Shown here: one piece after another, positions 38,923-47,550 of the stretch
Numbering within the stretch: position 1 is the first letter of the stretch
Layout: every line of letters begins with the position of its first letter
Assembly: GCF_000429185.2 (NCBI RefSeq)
Contig: NZ_AUBJ02000001.1
Coordinates: 310,001 to 374,000 of the forward strand
From: Actinoalloteichus caeruleus DSM 43889
GTDB lineage: Bacteria; Actinomycetota; Actinomycetes; Mycobacteriales; Pseudonocardiaceae
DNA length: 64,000 nt
Direction: 5' to 3'
The notes under the pieces: model-generated
Seen by the model: the letters and a program-made list of their open reading frames with translations, nothing else
Told to the model about the DNA's origin: nothing
Databases searched by the model: none
Program-made: the position numbers and the translations under genes

Positions 38923-39486
38923 ATGGACCTGCTCACGGCGCACGGCAGGGCGATGGCGGAGTTCGACCGACGGGTCCGGCAGGTGACCCCCGACCAGTGG
39001 ACCAACGCCACTCCCTGCACGGAGTGGACGGTGCGGGACCTGGTGAACCACATCGTCACCGAGCAGCGGTGGGCACCGGTCCTGCTCTCCGGGGCCACCG
39101 TCGCGGAGGTCGGGGACCGCTTCGACGGGGACCAGCTCGGTCCCGATCCCGTGGCGTCCTGGGCGGAGGCCTCGGCCGCCGCCCGCGAGGCCTTCCGCCG
39201 GCCCGGGGTGCTGGAGGGGCGGGTGAGCGTCAGCTCCGGATACCTCCCGGCGAGTGAGTACGGCTGGCAGATGACCTCCGACCTCGCGATCCACGCGTGG
39301 GACCTGGCCAAGGGGATCGGTGTCGACACGACCTTGGACTCCGGGTTGGTCGAGGCGGTGGACGACGTCATCCGTCCCGAGATCGACGACTGGGACGCCG
39401 CCGGCATCTACGCGCCCCCGGTGCCCGTGTCCCAGGCATCGGATCCCCAGGCGCAGCTCCTCGGACTTGTCGGACGTCACCCCTAG
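38923..39486 (+). CDS. TIGR03086 family metal-binding protein
   Basis: The 187-aa protein belongs to the DinB/MDMPI-like four-helix family TIGR03086. The N-terminus has FDRRVRQVTPDQWTNATPCTEWTVRDLVNHIV, with the typical W-x-x-x-T-P-C-x-x-W core and a histidine ligand. The second half has TSDLAIHAWDLAKGIG. Related proteins are mycothiol- or bacillithiol-dependent enzymes, but members of this group are mostly uncharacterised. Since the window also has mshC, a mycothiol link is possible. GGGGAG lies just upstream of the ATG. Confidence 0.8.
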   Translation: MDLLTAHGRAMAEFDRRVRQVTPDQWTNATPCTEWTVRDLVNHIVTEQRWAPVLLSGATVAEVGDRFDGDQLGPDPVASWAEASAAAREAFRRPGVLEGRVSVSSGYLPASEYGWQMTSDLAIHAWDLAKGIGVDTTLDSGLVEAVDDVIRPEIDDWDAAGIYAPPVPVSQASDPQAQLLGLVGRHP

Positions 39487-39525
39487 CATCGCCGTGGAAC
39501 GCGGACGACGGGAAGGAACGCGCCA

Positions 39526-39963
39526 GTGGAGACGACGGATCTCGCGATGCGCTACGACCGGTGGCTGACCGGGTTGTGGCAGGCCCCACCGGAGCGGATG
39601 GCCGGGTTGGCGCGGGAACTGTTCACCGAGGACGCGGTGGGGCACTGGTCCCGGGGCGACGCCCACGGCCCCGAGGGCATCGCGGCGAACGTCCGCGAGA
39701 CGACGGCGTTGTTCGACGAGGTCAGGACGGAGCTCCTGGTCGGCCCCGTCGTCGACGGGGCGCTGGTGTCCGCGGTCTGGCGCTTCTCCGGACGCGTGCG
39801 GGCCGGGGTTCCTGGCGTGACCGCCGAGCCGGGTGGCCTCGTCACCTTCACGGGCGCGGACATGTTCCGGGCCGTCGGCACCCGGTTCGCCGAGTACTGG
39901 CCGCACGGTGACGCGTTGAGCTGCCTGTCCCAGCTGGGGCTGGTCCGGATGACGACGCCCTGA
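39526..39963 (+). CDS. NTF2-like (SnoaL-type) protein
   Basis: The 145-aa protein looks like a single NTF2-fold cone domain. It opens with helices (MRYDRWLTGLWQAPPERMAGLARELFTEDAVGHWSRGD) and continues with curved sheet strands (VDGALVSAVWRFSGR, VTFTGADMFRAVGTRFAEYWPHGD). The family includes ketosteroid-isomerase-like enzymes and binding proteins, but no activity can be inferred here. The GTG follows GGAAGGA 40 nt after the TIGR03086 gene, so the two may be co-transcribed. It is convergent with the LD-carboxypeptidase gene. Confidence 0.72.
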   Translation: METTDLAMRYDRWLTGLWQAPPERMAGLARELFTEDAVGHWSRGDAHGPEGIAANVRETTALFDEVRTELLVGPVVDGALVSAVWRFSGRVRAGVPGVTAEPGGLVTFTGADMFRAVGTRFAEYWPHGDALSCLSQLGLVRMTTP

Positions 39964-40045
39964 TCCGGGCCGGGCTCGCCTCACCGTCCGGTTCGGCCGC
40001 GCTGGTCCGCCTCGGGCGGGGTTCGCCTGCTGGACGGCTTCGGGA

Positions 40046-40975
40046 TCAGGGAGGGGACAGCAGCGTCAGCACGCCGACGTCGGCGTCGAGGCTCACCGGT
40101 ACGTTCAACGGAACGGTCACCTGGTCGGCGCAGTGCCCGAAGCCCACCTCCCACGCCACCGGGACGCCCAGCGGTTCCAGTCGGTCGGCGAGGACGTCCC
40201 GCACCCGCTCCGGCGGGCCGCACCGCTCCCAGGACCCGAGCGCCACTCCCGCCACCGCGTCGAACCACCCCGCCGCGAGGAGCTGGGTGAGCATTCCGTC
40301 GAGGCGGTAGGGCTCCTCGTCGATGTCCTCCAACAGCGCGATCGCGCCGTCCGGGGGCCGGGGGACGTCGGGTCGGTCGAGGCTGGCCGCGAGCAGGCTG
40401 AGCGTCCCGCCCCAGCTGGTACCGCTGGCCCGGCCACCCCGGATCGGCATCCCGGAGCCCCGGCCGAGCGGGCCCAGCTCGTCGGGGGCGAACAGGGCCT
40501 GGTGGAGGTGTTCCCGCGCGGCCGGCTGGTCCACGAAGTAGGTGCTGCCGACCATCGGGCCGAAGAGCGAGGCGACCGGGAGGCGGGCGCCCAGCGCGGC
40601 GTGCAGCGCGGTGATGTCGCTCGACCCCACGAGCAGGCGGGGGGTGTGGCCCTCGACCCGGTCCCAGTCGAGATGGCTCAGGGTGCGGGCCGAGCCGTAG
40701 CCGCCGCGGGCGCAGAGGACGGCGCGGACGCCGCGGGCGGACAGCGCCCAGGTGAGGTCGTCGGCCCGCTGGGCGTCGTCGCCGGCGAGGTAGTCCAGCA
40801 CCGGGTGGCGGCGCAGGACGTGCCGGCCGAGCGAGACCTCCAGTCCCCAGTCCCGGAGCGTCGTCAGCCCCCGGTCCAGGGTCTCCTCGGCCACCGGGCC
40901 GGCCGGTGCCACCACGGCGACGCGGTCGCCGGGCCGCAGTGGCCGGTGCGGCCAGGTCCTCCCGTCGGCCGTCAC
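40046..40975 (-). CDS. LD-carboxypeptidase, peptidase S66 family
   Basis: The 309-aa cytosolic serine peptidase resembles LdcA, which trims tetrapeptides during peptidoglycan recycling, and MccF-type relatives that cleave microcin-like compounds. Visible marks are the N-terminal RPGDRVAVVAPAGPV, the nucleophile elbow region AVLCARGGYGSARTL, VGSSDITALHAAL, and the acidic/His end regions EDIDEEPYRLDGML and VGFGHCADQVTVPLN. The GTG overlaps the stop of the upstream S9 peptidase (GTGA), so the pair is translationally coupled. The upstream in-frame extension is shadow. Confidence 0.87.
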   Translation of the reverse strand: MTADGRTWPHRPLRPGDRVAVVAPAGPVAEETLDRGLTTLRDWGLEVSLGRHVLRRHPVLDYLAGDDAQRADDLTWALSARGVRAVLCARGGYGSARTLSHLDWDRVEGHTPRLLVGSSDITALHAALGARLPVASLFGPMVGSTYFVDQPAAREHLHQALFAPDELGPLGRGSGMPIRGGRASGTSWGGTLSLLAASLDRPDVPRPPDGAIALLEDIDEEPYRLDGMLTQLLAAGWFDAVAGVALGSWERCGPPERVRDVLADRLEPLGVPVAWEVGFGHCADQVTVPLNVPVSLDADVGVLTLLSPP

Positions 40976-42951
40976 CGCTGGATCTCCAGCTCCGGGACGT
41001 CGGCCGCCTCGAATCCGAGGACCTGCCCGTAGAAGGACAGTTCGGCCTGGAGGACGGCGCGGATGGTGTCCGCCCGGCGGAACCCGTGCTGTTCCCCGGC
41101 GAAGGCGAGGTAGGCGTGCGGCACGCCGTGCTCGGCCAGGGCGGCGACGAAGCGCTCGCACTGGTCGGCGGGGCAGATCTCGTCCTCCAGTCCCTGGAGG
41201 ACCAGCAGCGGGGCCAGCATCTCCTGCACCCGGTTGACCGGTGCCCGTTGCCGGTACCGTTCCCGCTGCTCAGGGTAGGGCCCGACCAGGCCGTCCAGGT
41301 AGCGGGACTCGAAGTCGTGGGTCCCCCCGTTCGCCCACCCCTCGAGGTCGAGGACGGGGTACATCGCGGTCCCGCAGCGGTAGGTGTCGACGCAGGTGAG
41401 GGAGGAGGCCGTGGTCCACCCGCCCGCGCTGCCACCCCGGATCGCGATCCGGTCGGGGTCGGCGATGCCCTCCGCCCCCAGCGCCCGGGCCACGGTCGCG
41501 CAGTCGCCGACGTCGACGACGCCCCAGTTCTCGCGGAGCCGTTCCCGGAACTCACGCCCGTAGCCGGTGGACCCGCCGTAGTTCACCGCGACGACCCCGA
41601 TGCCCCGGCTGGTGAAGTAGGCGAAGTCGATGTCCAGCACCGGCGAGACCCGGCCGGTCGGCCCACCGTGCGCGTGGACCAGGAACGGGGGGAGTTCGTC
41701 GTCCGCCGCGGCGAAGTCGGGGTTGCGGGGGCGGTAGAGGTAGGCGGGGATCCGCTCGCCGTCCGGACCGGTGAAGGTCCGTTCCTCCGGTACCGGCAGG
41801 TACCGCTCGTCGGGCAGGGTGCCCGGTGTCGCGGTGAACCGCCGCACGCGTCCGGAATCCGGGTCGACCGCGACCACCGCCCGTCCGTGCCGGGGTCCGG
41901 CGGCGACGCCGAGGACCTCCCCGGTGCGGACCGCGAGCGTCGGCCCCCAACTGGGCAGTGAGCTCCCCACGTCCACGGGGAGACCGGTCAGTTCTCCCGT
42001 GTCCGAGTCCAGCAGGGCGAGCGCACCGGACCGCAGCACCGCGAAGCGGCCGTCCCCGAGGTCGGCGAACCAGCGGGCCCCGACCTGCCAGAGCGGGCCG
42101 CCCAGCTCCTCCCGGACGGAGCCCAGGTTCTTGCGGGTACCGTCCAGTTCCACTCGGAAGAGGTTCCACCAGCCGTCCGGGTCGGTGGAGACGGTCAGCG
42201 CGTCGGCGGACGCCCACTCCGCCTGGCACACGGACTCCCCGTCGTCACCGCACAGGACCCGGTGCTCCGACAGCTCGCCGGACTCGTCGATGTCCGCGAC
42301 GCACAGCTCAGTGCCGTCCCAGGGCATGGCAGGGTGGTTCCAGCCGATCCAGGCGGCGTGACGCCCGTCCGGGCTGGGGCGTGCCCCGGTCATGAAGTGG
42401 TGGCTGGCCGCGAGGACGCGGACGCCGCCCGGATCCTCACCCGCGGCGCCCGTGACCGGAAGGGCCACCAGGTCGCGGCGGATGTCCGTCCGGCCCTCCC
42501 CGGTGACCTCCTCCCGGACGCACCACACCTCGTCGCCCCCGGGACCCGCCGCCAGGTCGCCGTACCGGAACCCGTGTTCGATCTCGGGTGCCGGGGAGAT
42601 CGCCCGGGGTTCGGCGGCGGGATCGTCCAGCTCGAGGAGGTAGACGCGCTGGTCGGCCCAGTGCGTGAAGGCGAGCAGATCGCGACCGTCCCGTTCGAAC
42701 ACCACCCAGGGCCGGCCGCCGTACTCGTGCAGCCGGTTGCGCACGTTCCACGGCGCACCGAGCACTTCGCGGGCGTCGCCCGGCGTGTTCGCTCTCAGCA
42801 GAGCGACCCGGCCGCCCTCGGCGGGACGGCTCTCCGTCCACCACACCTGCTCCCGGTGGGTGTCGGCGAGCAGCGGACCACCGCCGGCCGCCGCGGCATC
42901 GTCCGCGCTGATCGGAGAGGTCCAGGTGCCGTAGCGGGAGATCGTTACCAC
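40972..42951 (-). CDS. S9 family peptidase, acylaminoacyl-peptidase-like
   Basis: The 659-aa protein has an N-terminal beta-propeller (residues about 15-390, WD/PD40-like repeats such as GARPSPDGRHAAWIGWNH) and a C-terminal alpha/beta-hydrolase. The hydrolase has the nucleophile in IRGGSAGGWTTA, an acidic residue in LLVLQGLEDEICP and the catalytic histidine in AGEQHGFR. Members clip short or N-acylated peptides in the cytosol. The start is a GTG 6 nt after TAAGGT on the reverse strand, so it is probably leaderless. It is coupled to the LD-carboxypeptidase, which suggests a joint role in peptide or cell-wall turnover. Confidence 0.87.
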   Translation of the reverse strand: MVTISRYGTWTSPISADDAAAAGGGPLLADTHREQVWWTESRPAEGGRVALLRANTPGDAREVLGAPWNVRNRLHEYGGRPWVVFERDGRDLLAFTHWADQRVYLLELDDPAAEPRAISPAPEIEHGFRYGDLAAGPGGDEVWCVREEVTGEGRTDIRRDLVALPVTGAAGEDPGGVRVLAASHHFMTGARPSPDGRHAAWIGWNHPAMPWDGTELCVADIDESGELSEHRVLCGDDGESVCQAEWASADALTVSTDPDGWWNLFRVELDGTRKNLGSVREELGGPLWQVGARWFADLGDGRFAVLRSGALALLDSDTGELTGLPVDVGSSLPSWGPTLAVRTGEVLGVAAGPRHGRAVVAVDPDSGRVRRFTATPGTLPDERYLPVPEERTFTGPDGERIPAYLYRPRNPDFAAADDELPPFLVHAHGGPTGRVSPVLDIDFAYFTSRGIGVVAVNYGGSTGYGREFRERLRENWGVVDVGDCATVARALGAEGIADPDRIAIRGGSAGGWTTASSLTCVDTYRCGTAMYPVLDLEGWANGGTHDFESRYLDGLVGPYPEQRERYRQRAPVNRVQEMLAPLLVLQGLEDEICPADQCERFVAALAEHGVPHAYLAFAGEQHGFRRADTIRAVLQAELSFYGQVLGFEAADVPELEIQR

Positions 42952-42957
42952 ATTCGG

Positions 42958-42963
42958 ACCTTA
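42958..42963 (-). promoter_or_regulatory. -10 box of the S9 peptidase gene, probably leaderless
   Basis: On the reverse strand TAAGGT is followed by 6 nt and the GTG start. The 118-bp spacer to the divergent DUF3090 gene also holds a TAGTGT box at 43054-43059 for that gene. Confidence 0.45.
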
Positions 42964-43069
42964 TCCCGGAGTGGCCGGGGAGGGGGAGAAGCTGAAAGCG
43001 TGTTGATTGATCAGCATGTGGGGGAGGGCGCTGCCGTCCGAATCCCGGTGGCCTAGTGTCGGAGGTGTC

Positions 43070-43648
43070 ATGGCTCGTGTCATTCACGTATTCCGTCAGC
43101 CCGACCGCTTCGTAGCAGGCACGGTCGGGCAGCCCGGCGAACGCATGTTCTACCTCCAGGCGTCCGAGGACGTCAGGCAGATCAGCGTTCAGCTGGAGAA
43201 GCAGCAGGTGTCGGTGCTCGCCGAGCGCATCAGCGCGCTCCTGGAGGAGGTGGTCCGCCGCTTCGACGCGGAGGTACCGCCGGACGCTCCCGAGGAGTCC
43301 ATCGACACGGAACCCCTCGAGGTGCCGGTGGAGGAGGAGTTCCGCGTCGGCACCATGGGGTTGGGTTGGGACGCCGAGACCCACGCCGTCGTGATCGAGT
43401 TGTTGGCGATCACGGAGGAGGAGGTCGACGAGTCCGTGGTACTCGACGACACCGAGGAGGGGCCGGACGCCGTCCGGGTGTTCCTCACCCCTCTCCAGGC
43501 CAGGGCGTTCGCGGCCCGGGCGGAGCGAGTGGTGAACGCGGGGCGGAAGCCCTGCCCGCTCTGCGGGGAGCCCCTCGACCCGGCCGGTCACATCTGCCCG
43601 AGGCAGAACGGCTACCGACGGGGCGACCCGGCGCTGCCGGGGTTGTAG
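43070..43648 (+). CDS. DUF3090 family protein
   Basis: The 192-aa protein is the conserved actinobacterial DUF3090 family. It has the N-terminus ARVIHVFRQPDRFVAGTVGQPGERMFYLQASE, an acidic middle, VFLTPLQARAFAARAERVVNAGR, and a C-terminal zinc-ribbon-like CPLCGEPLDPAGHICPRQNG. Its function is unknown. GGAGG precedes the ATG. It is followed after 14 bp by the SCO1664-type kinase-like gene. From memory, this pair sits near mshC in streptomycetes and mycobacteria, as it does here (about 3 kb away). Confidence 0.9.
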   Translation: MARVIHVFRQPDRFVAGTVGQPGERMFYLQASEDVRQISVQLEKQQVSVLAERISALLEEVVRRFDAEVPPDAPEESIDTEPLEVPVEEEFRVGTMGLGWDAETHAVVIELLAITEEEVDESVVLDDTEEGPDAVRVFLTPLQARAFAARAERVVNAGRKPCPLCGEPLDPAGHICPRQNGYRRGDPALPGL

Positions 43649-43662
43649 AACGGCTCGGCGAG

Positions 43663-44457
43663 GTGGGGGTTGACGAGGCCGACGCCCTGGCACTGCTGGA
43701 GCGGGGTGACCTCGAGGTGCGCGGCCGGATGGTCGACGCCTCGAACGCCACGCTCTTCTGCGAGGTCAGCGCGGACGGCGTGACGGCGAGTTGCGTCTAC
43801 AAGCCGGTACGGGGCGAGCGCGCCCTGTGGGACTTCCCCGACGGGACGCTGGCCGGCCGGGAGGTGGCCACCTACCTGCTCTCCCGGGCGGCGGGCTGGG
43901 ACCTGGTGCCACCGACCGTGCTGCGGGAGGGGCCGCTGGGCCCCGGCATGGCGCAGCTGTGGATCGAGACCACCCCCGAGGACGCCCTCGTGGACGTCGT
44001 GCCCCCCGACCGGCTGCCGGAGGGATGGCGGGCGGTGCTCCACGCCCACGATCGCTTCGGTGACCCCGCCGTGCTCGCCCACGCCGACCACCCCCGGCTG
44101 CGCACGATGGCGGTGTTGGACATCGTGGCGAACAACGCCGACCGCAAGGGTGGTCACGTGCTGCGGGCCACCGACGGCGCCGTCTACGGGGTCGACCACG
44201 GGATCTGCCTGAACACGGAGCACAAGCTGCGCAGCGTGTTGTGGGGTTGGGTCGGGGAGCCGCTGTCGGAGGAGGTGCGGGAGGACCTCCGGCGCCTGGG
44301 CTCGCTCCTCGACGGGAGCCTCGCCCCCACGCTGGGCACGCACCTGACCCGCAAGGAGGTCCTCGCGGTGGGACGGCGGACGGCGCAGCTGCTCGCGGCC
44401 CCGGTCTTCCCCGGGCCCAGCGGTGACTGGCCGCCCATCCCGTGGCCGGTGTTCTGA
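43663..44457 (+). CDS. SCO1664 family kinase-like protein
   Basis: The 264-aa protein belongs to the SCO1664 family, distantly related to PI3/PI4-kinase-like folds. It has VDASNATLFCEV, VYKPVRGERALWDFPDGTLAGREVATYLLSRA, MAQLWIE, then the catalytic-loop-like VLDIVANNADRKGGHVL and VYGVDHGICLNTE. The Asn/Asp/His/Asp residues there match the family's active-site block. The substrate is unknown. The true start is uncertain because the frame stays open upstream across DUF3090; I chose the GTG 14 bp after the DUF3090 stop. Confidence 0.85.
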   Translation: MGVDEADALALLERGDLEVRGRMVDASNATLFCEVSADGVTASCVYKPVRGERALWDFPDGTLAGREVATYLLSRAAGWDLVPPTVLREGPLGPGMAQLWIETTPEDALVDVVPPDRLPEGWRAVLHAHDRFGDPAVLAHADHPRLRTMAVLDIVANNADRKGGHVLRATDGAVYGVDHGICLNTEHKLRSVLWGWVGEPLSEEVREDLRRLGSLLDGSLAPTLGTHLTRKEVLAVGRRTAQLLAAPVFPGPSGDWPPIPWPVF

Positions 44458-44528
44458 GCGTCACCGCGCCCGCCGCTGCCGATGGGTGAGCGGGGGGCCT
44501 GGCGTCGCGAGCCGGTGCCCCTCGTCGG

Positions 44529-45092
44529 TCAGCCGTGTCCGGATCCGCTGGCTGGCCGGCCGGGGAGGTCCGGATCCCCGGTGGGCTCGGGGTCCGGTGG
44601 GAGTGGCGGCGGGGTGCCCGCCCCGCCGAGCGCGCCGATCAGGCGGAGCAGTTGGTCCCGGAACGTCTGGTAGTCCGCCAGCCCTCGGAGCACGGCGGGG
44701 TCCGACCGCTCGGCCTCCAGCGCCTCCTCGTGCACCGCCAGCCCTTGCGCGGTGGGTGTCACCAGCATCCGCCGCCGATCCCGTTGGTCGGCGGCCACGC
44801 GCACGTACCCCGCGCGGCGCAGTCCCTCCACGGTCCTGCTCATCGTCTGGTCGGTGACCTTGCACCGGCGGGCCAGTGGTCGTTGGGGGGACGGGCCGTC
44901 CTCACTGAGCACGTGGAGGGCGATCAGGCCGGCGTGTGTGAGTCCCCGCGTGCGGAGGTACTCCTCCCAGGAGCTCTCCACCAGCCGCGCGGCGACCGAG
45001 AGCAGCCGTCCCGTTGGCCAGCTCGACACCGCGCCACCCGGATCGTCAGGGGGACCATCCGGCGAGGGTGGTGTGTGGGGCGTCACGTTCAC
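44529..45092 (-). CDS. MarR family transcriptional regulator
   Basis: The 187-aa protein has a MarR winged HTH: helices with ARLVESSWEEYLRTRGLTHAGLIALHVL, the recognition region PLARRCKVTDQTMSRTVEGLRRAGYV, and the wing AADQRDRRRMLVTPTAQG. The Pro/Gly-rich tails at both ends are extra. It is divergent from the MMPL exporter, with a palindrome between them at 45110-45129, so it likely represses itself and the exporter until a ligand binds. The ligand is unknown. Confidence 0.85.
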   Translation of the reverse strand: MNVTPHTPPSPDGPPDDPGGAVSSWPTGRLLSVAARLVESSWEEYLRTRGLTHAGLIALHVLSEDGPSPQRPLARRCKVTDQTMSRTVEGLRRAGYVRVAADQRDRRRMLVTPTAQGLAVHEEALEAERSDPAVLRGLADYQTFRDQLLRLIGALGGAGTPPPLPPDPEPTGDPDLPGRPASGSGHG

Positions 45093-45109
45093 GGACCTCC
45101 AGATCTGAA

Positions 45110-45129
45110 TTGTTCAGCTAGCTGAGTAA
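45110..45129. promoter_or_regulatory. Palindromic operator between marR and the MMPL gene
   Basis: The 20-bp TTGTTCAGCTAGCTGAGTAA contains a perfect TTCAGCTAGCTGA-type core and matches its reverse complement at 16 of 20 positions. It lies 18 bp upstream of the MarR start and about 90 bp before the exporter start, as expected for a MarR operator. Confidence 0.6.
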
Positions 45130-45220
45130 TACTTCCGGTCGTACTGGTCGGCGGCCGGAGGGCGCACACGTCCCGCCGCCGAACGCCCAAGCCTACGAAG
45201 CCCGACGACGGGCGGACGGG

Positions 45221-47422
45221 ATGAGTGAGACGCCGATGAGCCCGGCAGGACCCACCAGGCCCTCCCATGACGAGCGGACGACTCGGAGAACCCGACTGCG
45301 CTGGTTGCTCCCCGCGTTGCTGATCCTGGGCTGGCTCGGGGTCGTCACGATCGCCGGCCCCTACGGTGGTCGGCTCTCCGAGGTGCAGCAGAACGACTCG
45401 GCCGCGTTCCTCCCCGAGACCGCCGAGTCCACCGAGGTGGCCGCGTTCCAGCGGGAGATCTCCGGCGACCAGCCCCTGCCGGCGGTGGTGGTCGCCGAAC
45501 GTGACGGGCGGCTGACCGACGCCGACCTGGCCTTCCTCGGTGAGCGGTCCGAGGAGATCGCCGTCATGGACGGGGTCGACGCGCCACCCAGCCCACCCAT
45601 CCCCTCCGAGGACGGCCACGCGGCTCGCCTGTTCGTCCCCCTGGCCAACGGCGGCGACGCCGAGCCGAAGGAGGTGGTCGAGGACATCCGACGGCTGCTG
45701 GCCGAGGACCGCCCGGACGGGCTGGACATCCACCTCACCGGACCCGCGGGCATCATCGCCGACCTCACCGCCGCCTTCGCCGGCATCGACGGCCTCCTGT
45801 TGCTGGTCGCCGCCGGCGTCGTGGCGGTGATCCTCGTCATCGTCTACCGCAGTCCCCTGCTCCCGCTGACCGTGCTCGTGTCGTCCACCTTCGCACTCGT
45901 GGTCGCGGTCGTCGTCGTCTACTTCCTCGCGACGAACGGGTGGGTCACCCTCAACGGCCAGAGCCAGGGCATCCTGTTCATCCTCGTCTTCGGCGCCGCG
46001 ACGGACTACGCCCTGCTGCTCGTCGCCCGCTACCGGGAGGAACTGGGCTCCACCGAATCCACCTGGACGGCGATGCGCCGAGCGTGGCGCGCCACCGTCG
46101 AGCCCGTGCTCGCCTCGGCCGGGACCGTCATCGCCGGACTGCTCTGCCTGCTGTTCAGCGACCTCAGCTCGAACAGCAGCCTCGGTCCCGTCGCCGCGGT
46201 GGGCATCGCGGCCTCGGTCCTGGCCGCGCTGACCTTCCTCCCGGCCGCGCTCGTCCTCCTCGGGCGCCGGGCCTTCTGGCCCTTCCGGCCTGAGGCCGGT
46301 GCCATCGGCCGCCGAGGACTCTGGCAGCGCATCGCCGACATGGTGGCCGCCCGGCCGAGGCGTTTCTGGGTCGGGACGACGCTCGTGCTGCTGGTGGGCG
46401 CCGCCTTCATGCCCCAGCTCCGCGCCACCGGGACCTCCGAGACCGAGGTCTTCCTGACCAGCGTCGAGTCCGTCGCAGGCGAGGAGGCGCTGGCCAGGCA
46501 CTTCCCCGGCGGGTCCGGGCTCCCCACGGTCGTCGTGACCGAGGCGGACCGGCTGGACGAGGTGCTCGCGGCGACCGAGTCCGTCGACGGCGTCTCCGAG
46601 GTCTCGGTACTCGGCGCGACGGACCCGTCGGCGCCGCCCTCGGGTCCCCCGGCGGACGGGCCGGCCGATCCGGTGGTCCTCGACGGGCGCGCCGCCGTGG
46701 AGGCCGTGCTGGACCACCCCGTCGACAGCGACGCCGCGGTGGACACCGTCCGGGAGCTGCGGGAGGTCCTCGCGGGGGTCGAGGGCGCCAACGCGCTCGT
46801 CGGCGGCCCGACCGCCAGCCAACTGGACACCCAGGAGACCGCCACCCGCGACCTCGTGGTGATCGTGCCGATCGTGCTGGTCGTGATCTTCGCGATCCTC
46901 GCCCTGCTGCTGCGGGCCCTCCTCGCCCCGTTGCTGCTCATCGCGACCGTGGTCCTCTCGCTGGCGGCGACCCTCGGCGTCGGGGCGCTGCTGTTCAACC
47001 ACGTCCTCGACTTCCCCGGGGCCGACCCCTCGGTGCCCCTCTTCGCGTTCGTGTTCCTGGTGGCCCTGGGCATCGACTACAACATCTTCCTGATGACCCG
47101 GGTCCGGGAGGAGTCCGTGACCAAGGGCACCCGCGTCGGCACGGTTCGCGGACTCGCCGTCACCGGGGGAGTCATCACCTCCGCGGGACTCGTGCTCGCG
47201 GCGACCTTCTCGGCCCTGGTGGTGATCCCCCTGCTCTTCCTGGCGCAGCTGGCGTTCCTCGTCGCCTTCGGAGTGCTGGTCGACACCCTGTTGGTCCGGT
47301 CGCTGCTGGTGCCGGCGCTCACGCTCGACATCGGCAGCCGGGTCTGGTGGCCCTCCCGGCTGGCCAGCGGGCGAACGGAGGAGGCCGCCCCCGAGCCCGC
47401 TCCGACAGGGGAACAGGGCTGA
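45221..47422 (+). CDS. MMPL family RND-type transporter
   Basis: The 733-aa membrane protein has two six-helix MMPL halves, each with a large outside loop. A first helix ([18 protein letters not shown]) is followed by a loop, then helices with [19 protein letters not shown]; the second half repeats this with [18 protein letters not shown]. The Asp-Tyr pairs in those helices are the proton-coupling positions. MMPL proteins export lipids or drugs using the proton gradient. The divergent MarR regulator and operator suggest inducible efflux. It starts with ATG after GGACGGG, and a hairpin follows at 47439-47480. Confidence 0.9.
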   Translation: MSETPMSPAGPTRPSHDERTTRRTRLRWLLPALLILGWLGVVTIAGPYGGRLSEVQQNDSAAFLPETAESTEVAAFQREISGDQPLPAVVVAERDGRLTDADLAFLGERSEEIAVMDGVDAPPSPPIPSEDGHAARLFVPLANGGDAEPKEVVEDIRRLLAEDRPDGLDIHLTGPAGIIADLTAAFAGIDGLLLLVAAGVVAVILVIVYRSPLLPLTVLVSSTFALVVAVVVVYFLATNGWVTLNGQSQGILFILVFGAATDYALLLVARYREELGSTESTWTAMRRAWRATVEPVLASAGTVIAGLLCLLFSDLSSNSSLGPVAAVGIAASVLAALTFLPAALVLLGRRAFWPFRPEAGAIGRRGLWQRIADMVAARPRRFWVGTTLVLLVGAAFMPQLRATGTSETEVFLTSVESVAGEEALARHFPGGSGLPTVVVTEADRLDEVLAATESVDGVSEVSVLGATDPSAPPSGPPADGPADPVVLDGRAAVEAVLDHPVDSDAAVDTVRELREVLAGVEGANALVGGPTASQLDTQETATRDLVVIVPIVLVVIFAILALLLRALLAPLLLIATVVLSLAATLGVGALLFNHVLDFPGADPSVPLFAFVFLVALGIDYNIFLMTRVREESVTKGTRVGTVRGLAVTGGVITSAGLVLAATFSALVVIPLLFLAQLAFLVAFGVLVDTLLVRSLLVPALTLDIGSRVWWPSRLASGRTEEAAPEPAPTGEQG

Positions 47423-47438
47423 CCCACTCCCCGATCCC

Positions 47439-47480
47439 GGCGGCCCGGCGGTCACGGAACGTTACGACCGCTGGGCCGCC
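47439..47480 (+). terminator. Hairpin after the MMPL gene
   Basis: GGCGGCCC plus GCGGTC pair with GACCGC plus GGGCCGCC around a 12-nt loop, leaving one mismatch. It starts 16 bp past the stop codon and before the mshC promoter. Confidence 0.6.
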
Positions 47481-47537
47481 CGCGTCCGCCGACCGGCCGA
47501 GTGCGCACCACCGCCGCCGCCGGTCGGCGGAAGTCCT

Positions 47538-47543
47538 TACAGT
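47538..47543 (+). promoter_or_regulatory. -10 box of mshC, probably leaderless
   Basis: TACAGT is followed by 7 nt and the ATG at 47551. This supports that start over the upstream in-frame codons. Confidence 0.5.
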
Positions 47544-47550
47544 CGGTTCC

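Noticed and set aside
45089-47455. A 788-codon reverse-strand frame opposite the MMPL exporter
   Set aside because: Its composition is Gly/Glu/Arg/Gln low complexity with no domains, while the forward frame has full MMPL motifs.
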